Source: Chlamydiota bacterium
Lineage (GTDB): Bacteria; Chlamydiota; Chlamydiia; Chlamydiales; Parachlamydiaceae
Length of the DNA: 18,028 bases
Direction: 5' to 3'
NCBI GenBank assembly: GCA_013286075.1
Contig: JABDGJ010000020.1
Span: 1 to 18,028, forward strand
Shown here: positions 1 to 7,248 of the stretch, piece after piece
Layout: the number at the start of each line of letters is the position of its first letter
Position numbering within the stretch: the first letter of the stretch is position 1
Notes under the pieces: generated by a model
The model's input: the letters and a program-made list of their open reading frames with translations, nothing else
Databases searched by the model: none
What the model was told of the DNA's origin: nothing
Position numbers and translations under genes: made by a program

Positions 1-40
1 AAAAAACTTAAGGTAAACTTCAACGTAAGAAGGAAAAAAT

Positions 41-1012
41 ATGCGAAAATGGAAAACCTTATTAATGACTTTATTGGTGGGAGTAACCTCCTATGCCAAT
101 GCGAATACTGGCCTATTTACCTTTGAGGCGGGCTATCGTCGTGACGATATCACTTGGAAACATGAATTCCCCTCAAACCACCCAGTCGTATCCTCAAGCA
201 CAAAATTTGAAGATCTCGATATTTTCCAAATTGGAGTACAGGCGAGAAGTACAATTGGCTGTAATTTCTACGTAAGAGGAAGTGCTTATTGGGGATGGAT
301 TGTCGACGGCAATTTTAAGCGCGATGTCGGTTCTTATTTTACCCCATCTGGATATGGCTATAGCGCCCCAGATAGTAATTTTAGACTAGGCTTTTCTGAC
401 GACAGAAGAAGTATTATTGATGACAAATATGTCTACGGTATAGCTGGTGCTGTTGGATACCCATTCTACTTTTGCGATTGCACCACTGTTCTTGCGCCCG
501 TCATTGGTTATGCTTATGACCAACAAACTGTGCGCGTAGATAACCAAGGATTTAATTTCTCCCAATCAGGTGGCTATATTTGCCCAGGAAGTGGTGAAGG
601 AAACAATTGTTGCCGTCAAACATTTCTTTCCCGTTGGTACGGACCTTTCGTTGGTTTAGATTTGAACTACAACCCATGGGATGCTTGCTGGAATCTCTAT
701 GCAGATTTAGAATACCATTGGGGTGATTTTAGAGGAAAAAGAAGCCATGGAGATGGATTCGATTTCTTCGATCATCGTAATCTATCTTCCCACGATGCAA
801 CAGGTTGGTTATTCACTGTAGGTGGTGAATACGAACTTTGCAACGAATGGGTAGTCGGTTTATCTTTAAAATGGCAAGATTGGAATGCATCAAGACATCA
901 TAGAAACTCCGGATATAGCGGAGAGAGTTATTGGAGTGGCAACAATCGTGCACGTAATGAAAATAAATGGCATTCTTTTGCTGTAAATTTCACATTTGGA
1001 CGTGATTTCTAG
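41..1012 (+). CDS. Cysteine-rich outer-membrane beta-barrel protein (MOMP/Pom-like porin candidate)
   Basis: The 323-residue product begins with a clear Sec signal peptide: basic MRKWK, a hydrophobic stretch to about residue 17, and a likely cleavage after Ala-Asn-Ala at 21. The mature part is rich in aromatic residues, Gly and short alternating strands, and ends in Phe (NFTFGRDF), the usual C-terminal signature of outer-membrane barrels. Eight cysteines (74, 145, 147, 181, 190, 191, 216, 267) fit a disulfide-stabilised chlamydial envelope protein. Chlamydiae commonly carry MOMP-like or Pom-like families of this size, so a porin role is an inference; I do not recognise the exact family. An SD-like AGAAGGA lies about 7 nt before the ATG. 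A strong terminator follows directly, so the gene appears to end its own transcription unit. Confidence 0.75.
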   Translation: MRKWKTLLMTLLVGVTSYANANTGLFTFEAGYRRDDITWKHEFPSNHPVVSSSTKFEDLDIFQIGVQARSTIGCNFYVRGSAYWGWIVDGNFKRDVGSYFTPSGYGYSAPDSNFRLGFSDDRRSIIDDKYVYGIAGAVGYPFYFCDCTTVLAPVIGYAYDQQTVRVDNQGFNFSQSGGYICPGSGEGNNCCRQTFLSRWYGPFVGLDLNYNPWDACWNLYADLEYHWGDFRGKRSHGDGFDFFDHRNLSSHDATGWLFTVGGEYELCNEWVVGLSLKWQDWNASRHHRNSGYSGESYWSGNNRARNENKWHSFAVNFTFGRDF

Positions 1013-1035
1013 TCTTGTCTAAATTCAATTGATAC

Positions 1036-1081
1036 CCGCTTAGAGAACCTCCTCAAAAGGATCTCTAAGCGGTTTTTTTTT
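1036..1081 (+). terminator. Rho-independent terminator after the outer-membrane protein gene
   Basis: An 11-bp perfect stem (CCGCTTAGAGA at 1036-1046 with TCTCTAAGCGG at 1062-1072) encloses a 15-nt loop and is followed at once by nine T residues (1073-1081). It lies 24 nt after the stop codon. This is a textbook intrinsic terminator on the plus strand. Confidence 0.93.
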
Positions 1082-1156
1082 GACTTCTTGCTAGAAACCC
1101 AAAACTCAGGTTCGAAGTCCTTTTTAGCGAAAAAATGTAATTACGCAAGAGGTCTA

Positions 1157-2470
1157 ATGAAACACACAGCAATTATCCAAAATCTATTGGTCTTTTTAAA
1201 TCATTCTCCCTCCGCTTGGCAGGCTGTTTCCCTTTCTTGTAATCATCTGGTGGAATTAGGTTTTGAAATTCTATCAGAAAAAGAAAAGTGGGCCATACAG
1301 CCAGGACGCGGATATATTGTCACCCGAAATGGTTCCTCTTTGTGCGCCTTTATCACCCCAAAGAAAATTCCTAGGTCTATGCGCCTCATTGGTTCCCATA
1401 CCGATAGTCCTTCTTTAAAATTAAAACCAATCCCTGAAATAAGAAAACAAGGAGCACTCCTCTTAGGAGTGGAAGTATATGGATCTCCTTTACTGCATTC
1501 ATGGTTAAATCGGGATTTAGGGATCGCGGGAAGAGTGTTTATAACGGATCGAAACGACGTGCTGCATGAACATATTGTCTGTTTAGATCAATATCCAGTC
1601 ATTATTCCTCAATTAGCTATCCATTTAGATCGAGAAGTCAATGAAAAAGGTCTTCAACTCAACAAACAAGAACATTTGTATGCACTAGCAGCTATTGATT
1701 CTTCTTTAGAAAATGACTCTTTTCTAGAAACAATTCTGCGAGAAAAAATTCATTTCAAAAATCTCGTCAGCCACGATTTATTTTTATTTCCTCTAGAAAA
1801 TGCTCGATTACTTGGCTATGACCATTCTCTCATTGCAGGATACCGCATTGACAGCCTTGCCAGCATTCATGCGGCCATTTATGCTTTGAGCCAATCTCTT
1901 GAGCCTTTTGACAATGAACTCAAAATGATTATATGCTGGGATCACGAAGAAATTGGGTCCCATACTTACCAAGGAGCTTCTTCTCCTTTTTTCAATCAAA
2001 TTGTAGAAAGAATTGTCTCAAGCTATGAAGGAACAAGGGAAGACTACTTTTGTTTGCTTAATCGATCTCTCTGCATGTCTGTGGATCTCGCACACGCTGT
2101 ACATCCCAACTACCCAGAAAAACATGATGCAAATCACCAACCTCTGCTAGGCCAAGGAATTGTCTTGAAACACAATGCGCAGCAACGGTATGCAACATCT
2201 GCTTACTCCTCATTACCCGTACACCGGATTTCTTCTCAGAAAAAAATTCCCATTCAACATTTTGTCAGTCGAAACGACATTCCTTGCGGAACAACAATAG
2301 GTCCTATTCAATCGACAAAAACGGGAATCCCTACTGTTGATTTAGGATGTGCTCAGCTTTCCATGCATTCTTGCCGAGAAATCATTGCCTGCCGCGATCA
2401 TGTATATCTTTGTGATTTCTTGGAAAATTTCCTCCAAAATGATGAGCTCTTTTCTTCTTCTTGGAATTAG
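1157..2470 (+). CDS. apeB: M18 family metallo-aminopeptidase (ApeB-like)
   Basis: A cytosolic zinc aminopeptidase that removes N-terminal residues, typically acidic ones in this family. All M18 landmarks are present in the 437-residue product: GSHTDSP (79-85, ligand His81), VYGSPLLHSWLNRDL with AGRV (108-127), GYRIDSLAS (228-236, Asp232), WDHEEIGS (261-268), SVDLAHAVHPNY (308-319, Asp310), NAQQRYAT (340-347), CGTTIGPI (377-384) and LSMHSCRE (401-408, His404). Length matches the family (about 430). The frame is open upstream to a TTG at 1088, but I chose the ATG at 1157 because AAGAGG lies 4 nt before it and family homology starts there; 1088 is only 7 nt past the preceding terminator. It converges with the minus-strand block. 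Confidence 0.92.
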   Translation: MKHTAIIQNLLVFLNHSPSAWQAVSLSCNHLVELGFEILSEKEKWAIQPGRGYIVTRNGSSLCAFITPKKIPRSMRLIGSHTDSPSLKLKPIPEIRKQGALLLGVEVYGSPLLHSWLNRDLGIAGRVFITDRNDVLHEHIVCLDQYPVIIPQLAIHLDREVNEKGLQLNKQEHLYALAAIDSSLENDSFLETILREKIHFKNLVSHDLFLFPLENARLLGYDHSLIAGYRIDSLASIHAAIYALSQSLEPFDNELKMIICWDHEEIGSHTYQGASSPFFNQIVERIVSSYEGTREDYFCLLNRSLCMSVDLAHAVHPNYPEKHDANHQPLLGQGIVLKHNAQQRYATSAYSSLPVHRISSQKKIPIQHFVSRNDIPCGTTIGPIQSTKTGIPTVDLGCAQLSMHSCREIIACRDHVYLCDFLENFLQNDELFSSSWN

Positions 2471-2487
2471 TACCTTATTTACTCACC

Positions 2488-2688
2488 TTACGCAAACGAT
2501 CTTAATCTCGATCTTGCCCCGTGCCCGTGCCCCTGCCCTTGCCCGTGCCCTATTGTTTTGGTAGGAAAGTCACATGGGTAACAAAAAGGAAACCCATATG
2601 AGTTGATCATACCACAAAAGCAACAACAATAGGGCAGGGGCAAGGGCACGGGCACGGGGCAAGATCGAGATTAAGATCGTTTGCGTAA
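2488..2688. repeat. 201-bp long inverted repeat with GTGCCC-type hexamer arrays (MITE-like or bidirectional hairpin)
   Basis: The outer 45 bases are perfectly complementary (2488-2532 with 2644-2688). The arms continue into arrays of NTGCCC hexamers. The left arm has five in a row (GTGCCC, GTGCCC, CTGCCC, TTGCCC, GTGCCC; 2521-2550) and the right arm has four in complement (2632-2655), after which TATTGTT pairs with AACAATA. The central part (about 2558-2623) holds a further small hairpin, ATGGGT with ACCCAT. The element starts 17 nt after the aminopeptidase stop and lies between convergent genes. If the repeat proper is 2491-2685, it is flanked by TA on both sides, as expected for a mariner/IS630-type insertion. 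That reading is an inference; the hairpin itself is seen directly. Confidence 0.9.
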
Positions 2689-2700
2689 TGTAATTTAGAG

Positions 2701-2731
2701 AAGCGCATTCGAATATTTTCCAAATGCACTT
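2701..2731 (-). terminator. Weak hairpin after the low-complexity protein gene
   Basis: On the minus strand AAGTGCATT and AATGCGCTT can form a 9-bp stem with one G-T pair and a 13-nt loop, 8 nt after the stop codon. There is no T-run behind it, so it is a poor intrinsic terminator by itself. The much larger inverted repeat lies immediately beyond and may share the job. Confidence 0.3.
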
Positions 2732-2739
2732 GGCTCTGC

Positions 2740-3582
2740 TTAGAGGAAAGGGAGATCCTCTTCTTCTGAAATAGATGGGGTTAACGAATCCTCTCTGTTT
2801 TCGGAGACGGGTGAACTTTCTTGAAGATTAGAAAAGGTTTCGGCAGCAGAGGCTCCCTCTTCTTCTGTTTCCTCATCGTTCAATACATCAAGAACTTTAT
2901 CATGCGGTTTATATTGCTCTTCTTCGCTTAAGAAAAAAGCTCCTTTAAATACTTCACTTTGACGATATCGACCGATTGTTTCAGAAATGAGAGTGGGGGG
3001 TGGTTGAAGAAGCGAGGAGAGAGCAGATGGGCTGGGTAAAAGATCTGGCGTGCTTGGTTGTTTAGCCTGTTCGCGGGGTGTTTTAGTTGTTTCAGGAGAA
3101 GCATTCTCTTTTTCTTCTTTCTCATCTTCTCTTCGTCTGCGACGAGAATGCCGTCTTTTTTCTCTCTTTTTATCACCTTTAATTTCACCTTTTACTTCTT
3201 CTATCGGAGATGACAAATCTCCTGGTACAGCTGGGGTCTCAAACTCTTCCTCTTCTTCTTTGTTTGTCTCTTTTGTCGATTTAGATGGACTTTCCTTACT
3301 TTCTTTACCACCAGCGATTTTGACATTTCGCTCGATTGTTGCGCTCTTAAGAGCCATCCGAGCTTCTCTGACTTCAACTACTTCATAGTCTGAAACAGGG
3401 ACCAAAAAGGCTTTAGGTTTTTCTAAGGAGCGAAAAAAGAAGGCCTCGCCAAAGGAAACAATTTCAACAGCTTCTACAAGATATTCTTCTTGTTCTGTAG
3501 TTTTGCTACTCCTAATGGCTAATTTATATCCTTCTTTCGGAGTAACTATGGTTTCTATAATAGGTTCTCGAGTAAAATCCAC
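2740..3582 (-). CDS. Uncharacterised charged low-complexity protein downstream of gapA
   Basis: I do not recognise a known domain. Residues 1-90 look folded: alternating beta-type and charged segments, with VSFGEAFFFRSLEKPKAFLV in the middle. The rest looks disordered: a Lys/Glu/Ser region (92-115), a strongly basic patch with RRHSRRRRR (143-151), a Pro/Ser-rich stretch (161-200), then a Glu-rich tail ending EEEDLPFL. There is no signal peptide or membrane segment. In C. trachomatis a hypothetical gene (CT504 as I recall) occupies this place after gapA, so it is probably a chlamydia-specific conserved gene, but this needs an alignment. The start is GTG, supported by AGGAAGG 8 nt upstream that overlaps the gapA stop; the 13-nt gap implies co-transcription with gapA. 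Confidence 0.8.
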   Translation of the reverse strand: MDFTREPIIETIVTPKEGYKLAIRSSKTTEQEEYLVEAVEIVSFGEAFFFRSLEKPKAFLVPVSDYEVVEVREARMALKSATIERNVKIAGGKESKESPSKSTKETNKEEEEEFETPAVPGDLSSPIEEVKGEIKGDKKREKRRHSRRRRREDEKEEKENASPETTKTPREQAKQPSTPDLLPSPSALSSLLQPPPTLISETIGRYRQSEVFKGAFFLSEEEQYKPHDKVLDVLNDEETEEEGASAAETFSNLQESSPVSENREDSLTPSISEEEDLPFL

Positions 3583-3595
3583 TTTCTAGTCCTTC

Positions 3596-4612
3596 CTATT
3601 TTTGCAGTTCCGATTTGTGCATCCAACGAAGCAAATCTACAATACGAGCAGCATATCCCCATTCATTGTCGTACCATGCAATTAACTTAAAAAATTTTTC
3701 GTTTAATGCGATTCCCCCTTTTTCATCAAAAATGGCGGAATAAGTACTCCCAATAAAATCTGATGAAACAACTTGATCATCAGTATAACCAACAATTCCT
3801 TTTAAATCACCTTCAGATGCTTTTTTGATCACTCTGCAAATTTCTTGGTAGGTTGTAGATTTGTGTAACCGAACCGTTAAATCAACTACCGAAACATCAG
3901 CTACAGGAACTCGAAAGGCCATACCTTTTAACTTCCCTTTTATTTCGGGAAGACATTCTACTACTGCATTAGAAGCACCAGTAGAAGAAGGAATGATATT
4001 TTGTGCAGCCCCTCGTCCTCCACGCCAATCTTTTTTAGAATGACCATCTACTGTAGGTTGAGAAGAAGTCATTGCATGAATCGTCGTCATCAATGCTTCT
4101 TCCACGCCAAAATTGTCTAGCAAAATTTTTATTATTGGTGCCAAACAATTGGTTGTACAAGATGCATTAGAAACAACGTAATCTATCTCTGGATTAAACT
4201 TCTTTTCATTCACTCCAAAGACAAAGGTATGGATGTCCCCTTTTGCTGGAGCTGAGATGATCACTCGTTTTGCTCCTGCTTCAATATGTTTATACGCCCC
4301 TTCCCGAGAGGTGAATAACCCAGTAGATTCAACGACGTAATCAACAGCAAGTTCTCCCCAAGGCAAATAAGCAGGGTCCTTTTCTACAAAAACAAGGACT
4401 TGCTTACCATCGATGAGAAGTGACTTTTCTTTTGCTTCAATAGTCCCATGATATGGTCCATGCGTTGAATCATACTTCAATAAATAGGCTAGATTGTCTG
4501 CAGGAACTATATCATTGATCGCTACTAACTCAATATCTTCCGTTTGTAAGATCAGCCGACAAACCAGTCTTCCGATTCTCCCAAAACCATTGATCGCAAT
4601 ACGAAGTGGCAT
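3596..4612 (-). CDS. gapA: Glyceraldehyde-3-phosphate dehydrogenase
   Basis: Catalyses the NAD-dependent oxidative phosphorylation of glyceraldehyde 3-phosphate in glycolysis, in the cytosol as a tetramer. The 338-residue product has the N-terminal Rossmann motif [10 protein letters not shown] (7-16), an Asp in AINDI (34) typical of NAD rather than NADP preference, the active-site [12 protein letters not shown] with Cys152, the catalytic His179 in [10 protein letters not shown], a substrate-binding SSTGAS loop, and the C-terminal WYDNEWGYA. All key residues are intact. It starts 43 nt after rplQ and has no obvious promoter of its own, so it is probably expressed with the rpsM-rpoA unit. The placement of gapA behind rplQ is the same as in Chlamydia. 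Confidence 0.97.
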   Translation of the reverse strand: MPLRIAINGFGRIGRLVCRLILQTEDIELVAINDIVPADNLAYLLKYDSTHGPYHGTIEAKEKSLLIDGKQVLVFVEKDPAYLPWGELAVDYVVESTGLFTSREGAYKHIEAGAKRVIISAPAKGDIHTFVFGVNEKKFNPEIDYVVSNASCTTNCLAPIIKILLDNFGVEEALMTTIHAMTSSQPTVDGHSKKDWRGGRGAAQNIIPSSTGASNAVVECLPEIKGKLKGMAFRVPVADVSVVDLTVRLHKSTTYQEICRVIKKASEGDLKGIVGYTDDQVVSSDFIGSTYSAIFDEKGGIALNEKFFKLIAWYDNEWGYAARIVDLLRWMHKSELQK

Positions 4613-4655
4613 TATACATCTTTAATTAATTGAGAAAATTTCTATACAAATGGTA

Positions 4656-5084
4656 TTATTCTGGCAGATATTCAATAATGCATATTTCTGCATTATCTCC
4701 AACGCGGACTCCTTTCTTAATAATTCGAGTATATCCTCCGTTGCGATTGGCAAAACGACTACTCAAATTGCCAAATAATTTCTGCATTACGAGGCGATCA
4801 TCATTATAAGCCGCTGTGTTCCCTTCTTTTGCCAACCGTTTTTCTTTGGAAGACAAAGGATTGAATTGAATCATTAACTCAGCAATTGCCTGTCTTTTTG
4901 CCGCTAAAGTCCCTTTTTTTGCCAAAGTAACCAATGAATCCGCATATCTTCGGAGTGCCTTTGCCTTAGGAACTGTGGTTTCAATCCGATCATGCGTGAC
5001 CAAAGATTTTAACATATTGGCAAACATGCAACGACGATGCGCTACAGTTCTATTCAGTTTACATGTTTGTTTTAAATGTCTCAT
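4656..5084 (-). CDS. rplQ: Large-subunit ribosomal protein L17
   Basis: A 142-residue L17. The N-terminal signature is conserved: MRH then KLNRT, RRCMFANML and the DRIETTVPKAKALRRYAD segment. The C terminus ends in VRVGDNAEICIIEYL, as is usual. It binds 23S rRNA near the tunnel exit region. It follows rpoA after 18 nt, the normal alpha-operon position. Length is within the normal bacterial range, with a modest insertion in the middle (KEGNTAAYNDDR) of the kind seen in chlamydial forms. Confidence 0.96.
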   Translation of the reverse strand: MRHLKQTCKLNRTVAHRRCMFANMLKSLVTHDRIETTVPKAKALRRYADSLVTLAKKGTLAAKRQAIAELMIQFNPLSSKEKRLAKEGNTAAYNDDRLVMQKLFGNLSSRFANRNGGYTRIIKKGVRVGDNAEICIIEYLPE

Positions 5085-5102
5085 ATTATATACCTACATT
5101 AA

Positions 5103-6224
5103 TTACTTAGACTCTTCGAGTTTTAATAATTCTTTTTTCTTCTTTTTTTCTTCTCGATACACTCGGATTTTCTCTTTCACATTGTCAGGTGTAATTCCAA
5201 ATCGACCCAAATCCATTCCGAGATAAAGACCCATTTCATGAAGTTTAGCTTTAATTTCATTAAGAGATTTTTTGCCAAAGTTTCTAAATTCGAGCATTCT
5301 TCTCTCAGAAATACAAGCTAGTTCTGCAAGAGTTGCTATATCAGCACTCTTTAAACAATTTGCAGAACGAACAGAAAGTTCGATCTCATCAACCCCGAGA
5401 GAAAGTTTATCCATAAGTTCATCTTCGTCGCTTACATCAGCAGTCCCTTTTTCATCAAAAGTAAGGGTATAGTCTGCAATTCGATTAAAGACTTCAAGAT
5501 GCTTAAGACCAATTTGTGTAGCAAAACTGAGTGCATCAGTAGGTGAAATCCGCCCATCGGTTGTGACATCGATGAGAAGCCTATCATAGTCTGTGTCTTG
5601 CCCAACTCTAGTGTTTTCAATAAAATAATTCACGAGTTGTACGGGAGAGAATGCGGCATCAATTAAAATTTCGTCGGCTAATTTGTCTCTCACGACATGT
5701 CGCTCAGATGGAACATATCCGCGGCCAAATGCAACTCGCAGATCAATCTGTCGTTTCATCGGTTTTGTTACTGTAAAGAGATGTAAGGAAGGATTGACTA
5801 CGTCAAAAATTCCATCTTGGATGACATCTGCTAATGTCACTTCATATTGACCATGATGTTGATCAAGATCTTCTTGGGTAACCTCTAAAACCTGTGATAA
5901 AATTCTTGTTTCACGCGAATGAGGAGTATCATCCATGGGCAATTTGCGTAAAAGAGCTCCTTTAAAATTAAGGACAATATTCGTCATATCCTCAACAATG
6001 CCTTCTATCGCCGTATATTCATGAGGTATCCCTTCTATCCGAATAGAAATGATCCCCGGCGCTTCTAAGGAAGTAAGCATTATTCTTCTAAATGAATTAC
6101 CAATAATATGACCATATCCCTTTTCAAAAGGTTCGGCGATAAAACGAGAAAAATTTTCTCGGCTCGATTTCTCGTCTATGATAATACTATTCGGCATTTC
6201 AAATTTGCCATACTTAACCGACAT
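5103..6224 (-). CDS. rpoA: DNA-directed RNA polymerase subunit alpha
   Basis: Scaffold subunit of RNA polymerase; the dimer nucleates assembly of beta and beta'. The N-terminal domain spans about residues 20-235 and carries EPFEKGYGHIIGNSFRRIML (31-50), the dimerisation and assembly motif. After a linker, the C-terminal domain (about 260-330) has ELSVRSANCLK, the DNA UP-element and activator contact surface, and FRNFGKKSLNEIKAKL. The protein is 373 residues, longer than the E. coli form because of a Lys/Glu tail (EEKKKKKELLKLEESK); chlamydial alpha subunits are similarly long, as I recall. It lies 35 nt after rpsK. Confidence 0.97.
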   Translation of the reverse strand: MSVKYGKFEMPNSIIIDEKSSRENFSRFIAEPFEKGYGHIIGNSFRRIMLTSLEAPGIISIRIEGIPHEYTAIEGIVEDMTNIVLNFKGALLRKLPMDDTPHSRETRILSQVLEVTQEDLDQHHGQYEVTLADVIQDGIFDVVNPSLHLFTVTKPMKRQIDLRVAFGRGYVPSERHVVRDKLADEILIDAAFSPVQLVNYFIENTRVGQDTDYDRLLIDVTTDGRISPTDALSFATQIGLKHLEVFNRIADYTLTFDEKGTADVSDEDELMDKLSLGVDEIELSVRSANCLKSADIATLAELACISERRMLEFRNFGKKSLNEIKAKLHEMGLYLGMDLGRFGITPDNVKEKIRVYREEKKKKKELLKLEESK

Positions 6225-6259
6225 GAATCAGCTCCTATAATTAATAAAAGATTTAATCG

Positions 6260-6667
6260 TTATACTCGTCTACGCTTTGGCGCACGACATCCATTATGAG
6301 GAACCGGAGTAACGTCGCGGATGGAATTGATTGTAAATCCTTCTCCTTGTAGCGCACGAATAGCAGATTCTCGGCCAGCTCCTGGTCCCTGCACAATGAC
6401 ATCTAAGTCTATAACTCCCCTAGATTTTGCAGCTTTTCCCACATCTTGTGCGGCAACTGTCGCTGCAAACGCAGAAGATTTTCGAGATCCAGAAAAATTT
6501 ACTTTCCCCGCAGACGACCATGCAATAACTCTCCCTGATTGATCCGTAATAGCAATGATCGTATTATTAAATGTTGCTTTTATACGAGCAATCGCTGAGG
6601 GAACCGATTGCATTTCTCTTTTTTTCGTTTTGACAGGTTTTTTTGTATTAGTCATTTGCTTGTTCAA
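6260..6667 (-). CDS. rpsK: Small-subunit ribosomal protein S11
   Basis: S11 sits on the 30S platform and lines the mRNA exit. The core is unmistakable: ATFNNTIIAITDQSGRVIAW, SGSRKSSAFAA, VQGPGAGRESAIRAL and the C-terminal DVTPVPHNGCRAPKRRRV. I chose a TTG start at 6667 (135 residues) because AGGAG lies 8 nt before it; the first ATG in frame (6655, 131 residues) would put the same SD 20 nt away. The N-terminal extension is Lys-rich and variable in this family. It is 23 nt after rpsM and continues the alpha-operon order. Confidence 0.95.
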   Translation of the reverse strand: MNKQMTNTKKPVKTKKREMQSVPSAIARIKATFNNTIIAITDQSGRVIAWSSAGKVNFSGSRKSSAFAATVAAQDVGKAAKSRGVIDLDVIVQGPGAGRESAIRALQGEGFTINSIRDVTPVPHNGCRAPKRRRV

Positions 6668-6690
6668 GTGATAGGCTCCTTATTTACACA

Positions 6691-7059
6691 TTATTTCTTC
6701 TTATTTGCTACTGTCTTACGACGTCCCTTGCGAATCCGTGCATTTGTTCTGGTTCTCTGGCCTCGAACTGGCAAACTAAGACGATGCCGCGTTCCACGGT
6801 AAGCTTGAATGCCTATCAAGCGTTTGATGTTATTCTGAATTTGACGACGTAGATCTCCTTCTACAATGTATTCAGATTGCAAGAGCCCGTTGATACGAGC
6901 AATATCATCTTGTGTCAGTTGATTTGCTTTCATATTTGGATTTAATCCTAATCTTGCAATGATTTGTTGCGCTAAATGTCGCCCAATTCCATACAAATAT
7001 GTCAAACTTATCTCTAACCTTTTGTTGTCCGGTATATCTATACCAATAACTCTAGGCAT
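6691..7059 (-). CDS. rpsM: Small-subunit ribosomal protein S13
   Basis: S13 contacts the 50S subunit and P-site tRNA at the top of the 30S head. The 122-residue product shows [31 protein letters not shown], the [13 protein letters not shown] helix and the basic tail [16 protein letters not shown]. The ATG at 7059 has GAGGAG about 8 nt upstream. It is the first gene of the second block and lies 250 nt from secY, whereas most gaps in the cluster are under 40 nt; that gap holds a promoter and leader described separately. No rpmJ is present in front of it. Confidence 0.97.
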   Translation of the reverse strand: MPRVIGIDIPDNKRLEISLTYLYGIGRHLAQQIIARLGLNPNMKANQLTQDDIARINGLLQSEYIVEGDLRRQIQNNIKRLIGIQAYRGTRHRLSLPVRGQRTRTNARIRKGRRKTVANKKK

Positions 7060-7095
7060 CGAATTTTCTCCTCATATTTCAAAATGATCTTAATA

Positions 7096-7205
7096 ACCTG
7101 AATTTTGATTTTCTTATCTTTTGGATCTAAGTGAAAGCTGTCGAAATTGAATACATCTCGTCGAAGTCTTCCATTGTCCAATGGCCAAAAAGTCCAAACT
7201 CAGGT
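7096..7205 (-). promoter_or_regulatory. Foldable 5' leader of rpsM transcript (candidate autoregulatory RNA)
   Basis: The predicted transcript start (near 7203) coincides with one arm of a long-range helix. On the minus strand ACCTGAGTTT (7205-7196) can pair with AAATTCAGGT (7105-7096) over 10 bp including one G-T pair. Inside it lie CCATTGGACAATGG, a tight 5-6-bp hairpin, and CGAGAT with ATTTCG, a 6-bp hairpin with a 7-nt loop. Together they would make a three-way junction ending about 37 nt before the rpsM ATG. Structured leaders of this kind often bind a ribosomal protein for feedback, but here that function is only inferred. Confidence 0.45.
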
Positions 7206-7209
7206 ATGT

Positions 7210-7237
7210 ATTATAAAATTTTTCCCCTTTATTGCAA
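7210..7237 (-). promoter_or_regulatory. Sigma-70-type promoter for the rpsM-rpoA-gapA block
   Basis: On the minus strand a TTGCAA -35 box (7237-7232) is separated by 16 bp from a perfect TATAAT -10 box (7215-7210), with A/T-rich flanks. Transcription would start near 7203, leaving a leader of about 144 nt before rpsM. It lies in the only long gap of the ribosomal cluster, right behind a terminator-like hairpin. Confidence 0.7.
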
Positions 7238-7248
7238 AAAGAATCCTT

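Noticed and set aside
1088..1156. A 23-codon upstream extension of the aminopeptidase starting at TTG 1088
   Set aside because: It starts 7 nt after the terminator T-run, has no SD, and the extra residues do not resemble the family; ATG 1157 has an SD and fits the usual length.
2515..2660. The hexamer tracts as a CRISPR-like array
   Set aside because: The units are six bases, contiguous and without spacers, and the two arrays are inverted copies of one another.
3050..3388. A 112-codon plus-strand frame opposite the low-complexity gene
   Set aside because: It mirrors the Glu/Lys/Ser-rich codons of the minus-strand gene, giving a meaningless Ser/Leu/Phe-rich product, and has no SD.
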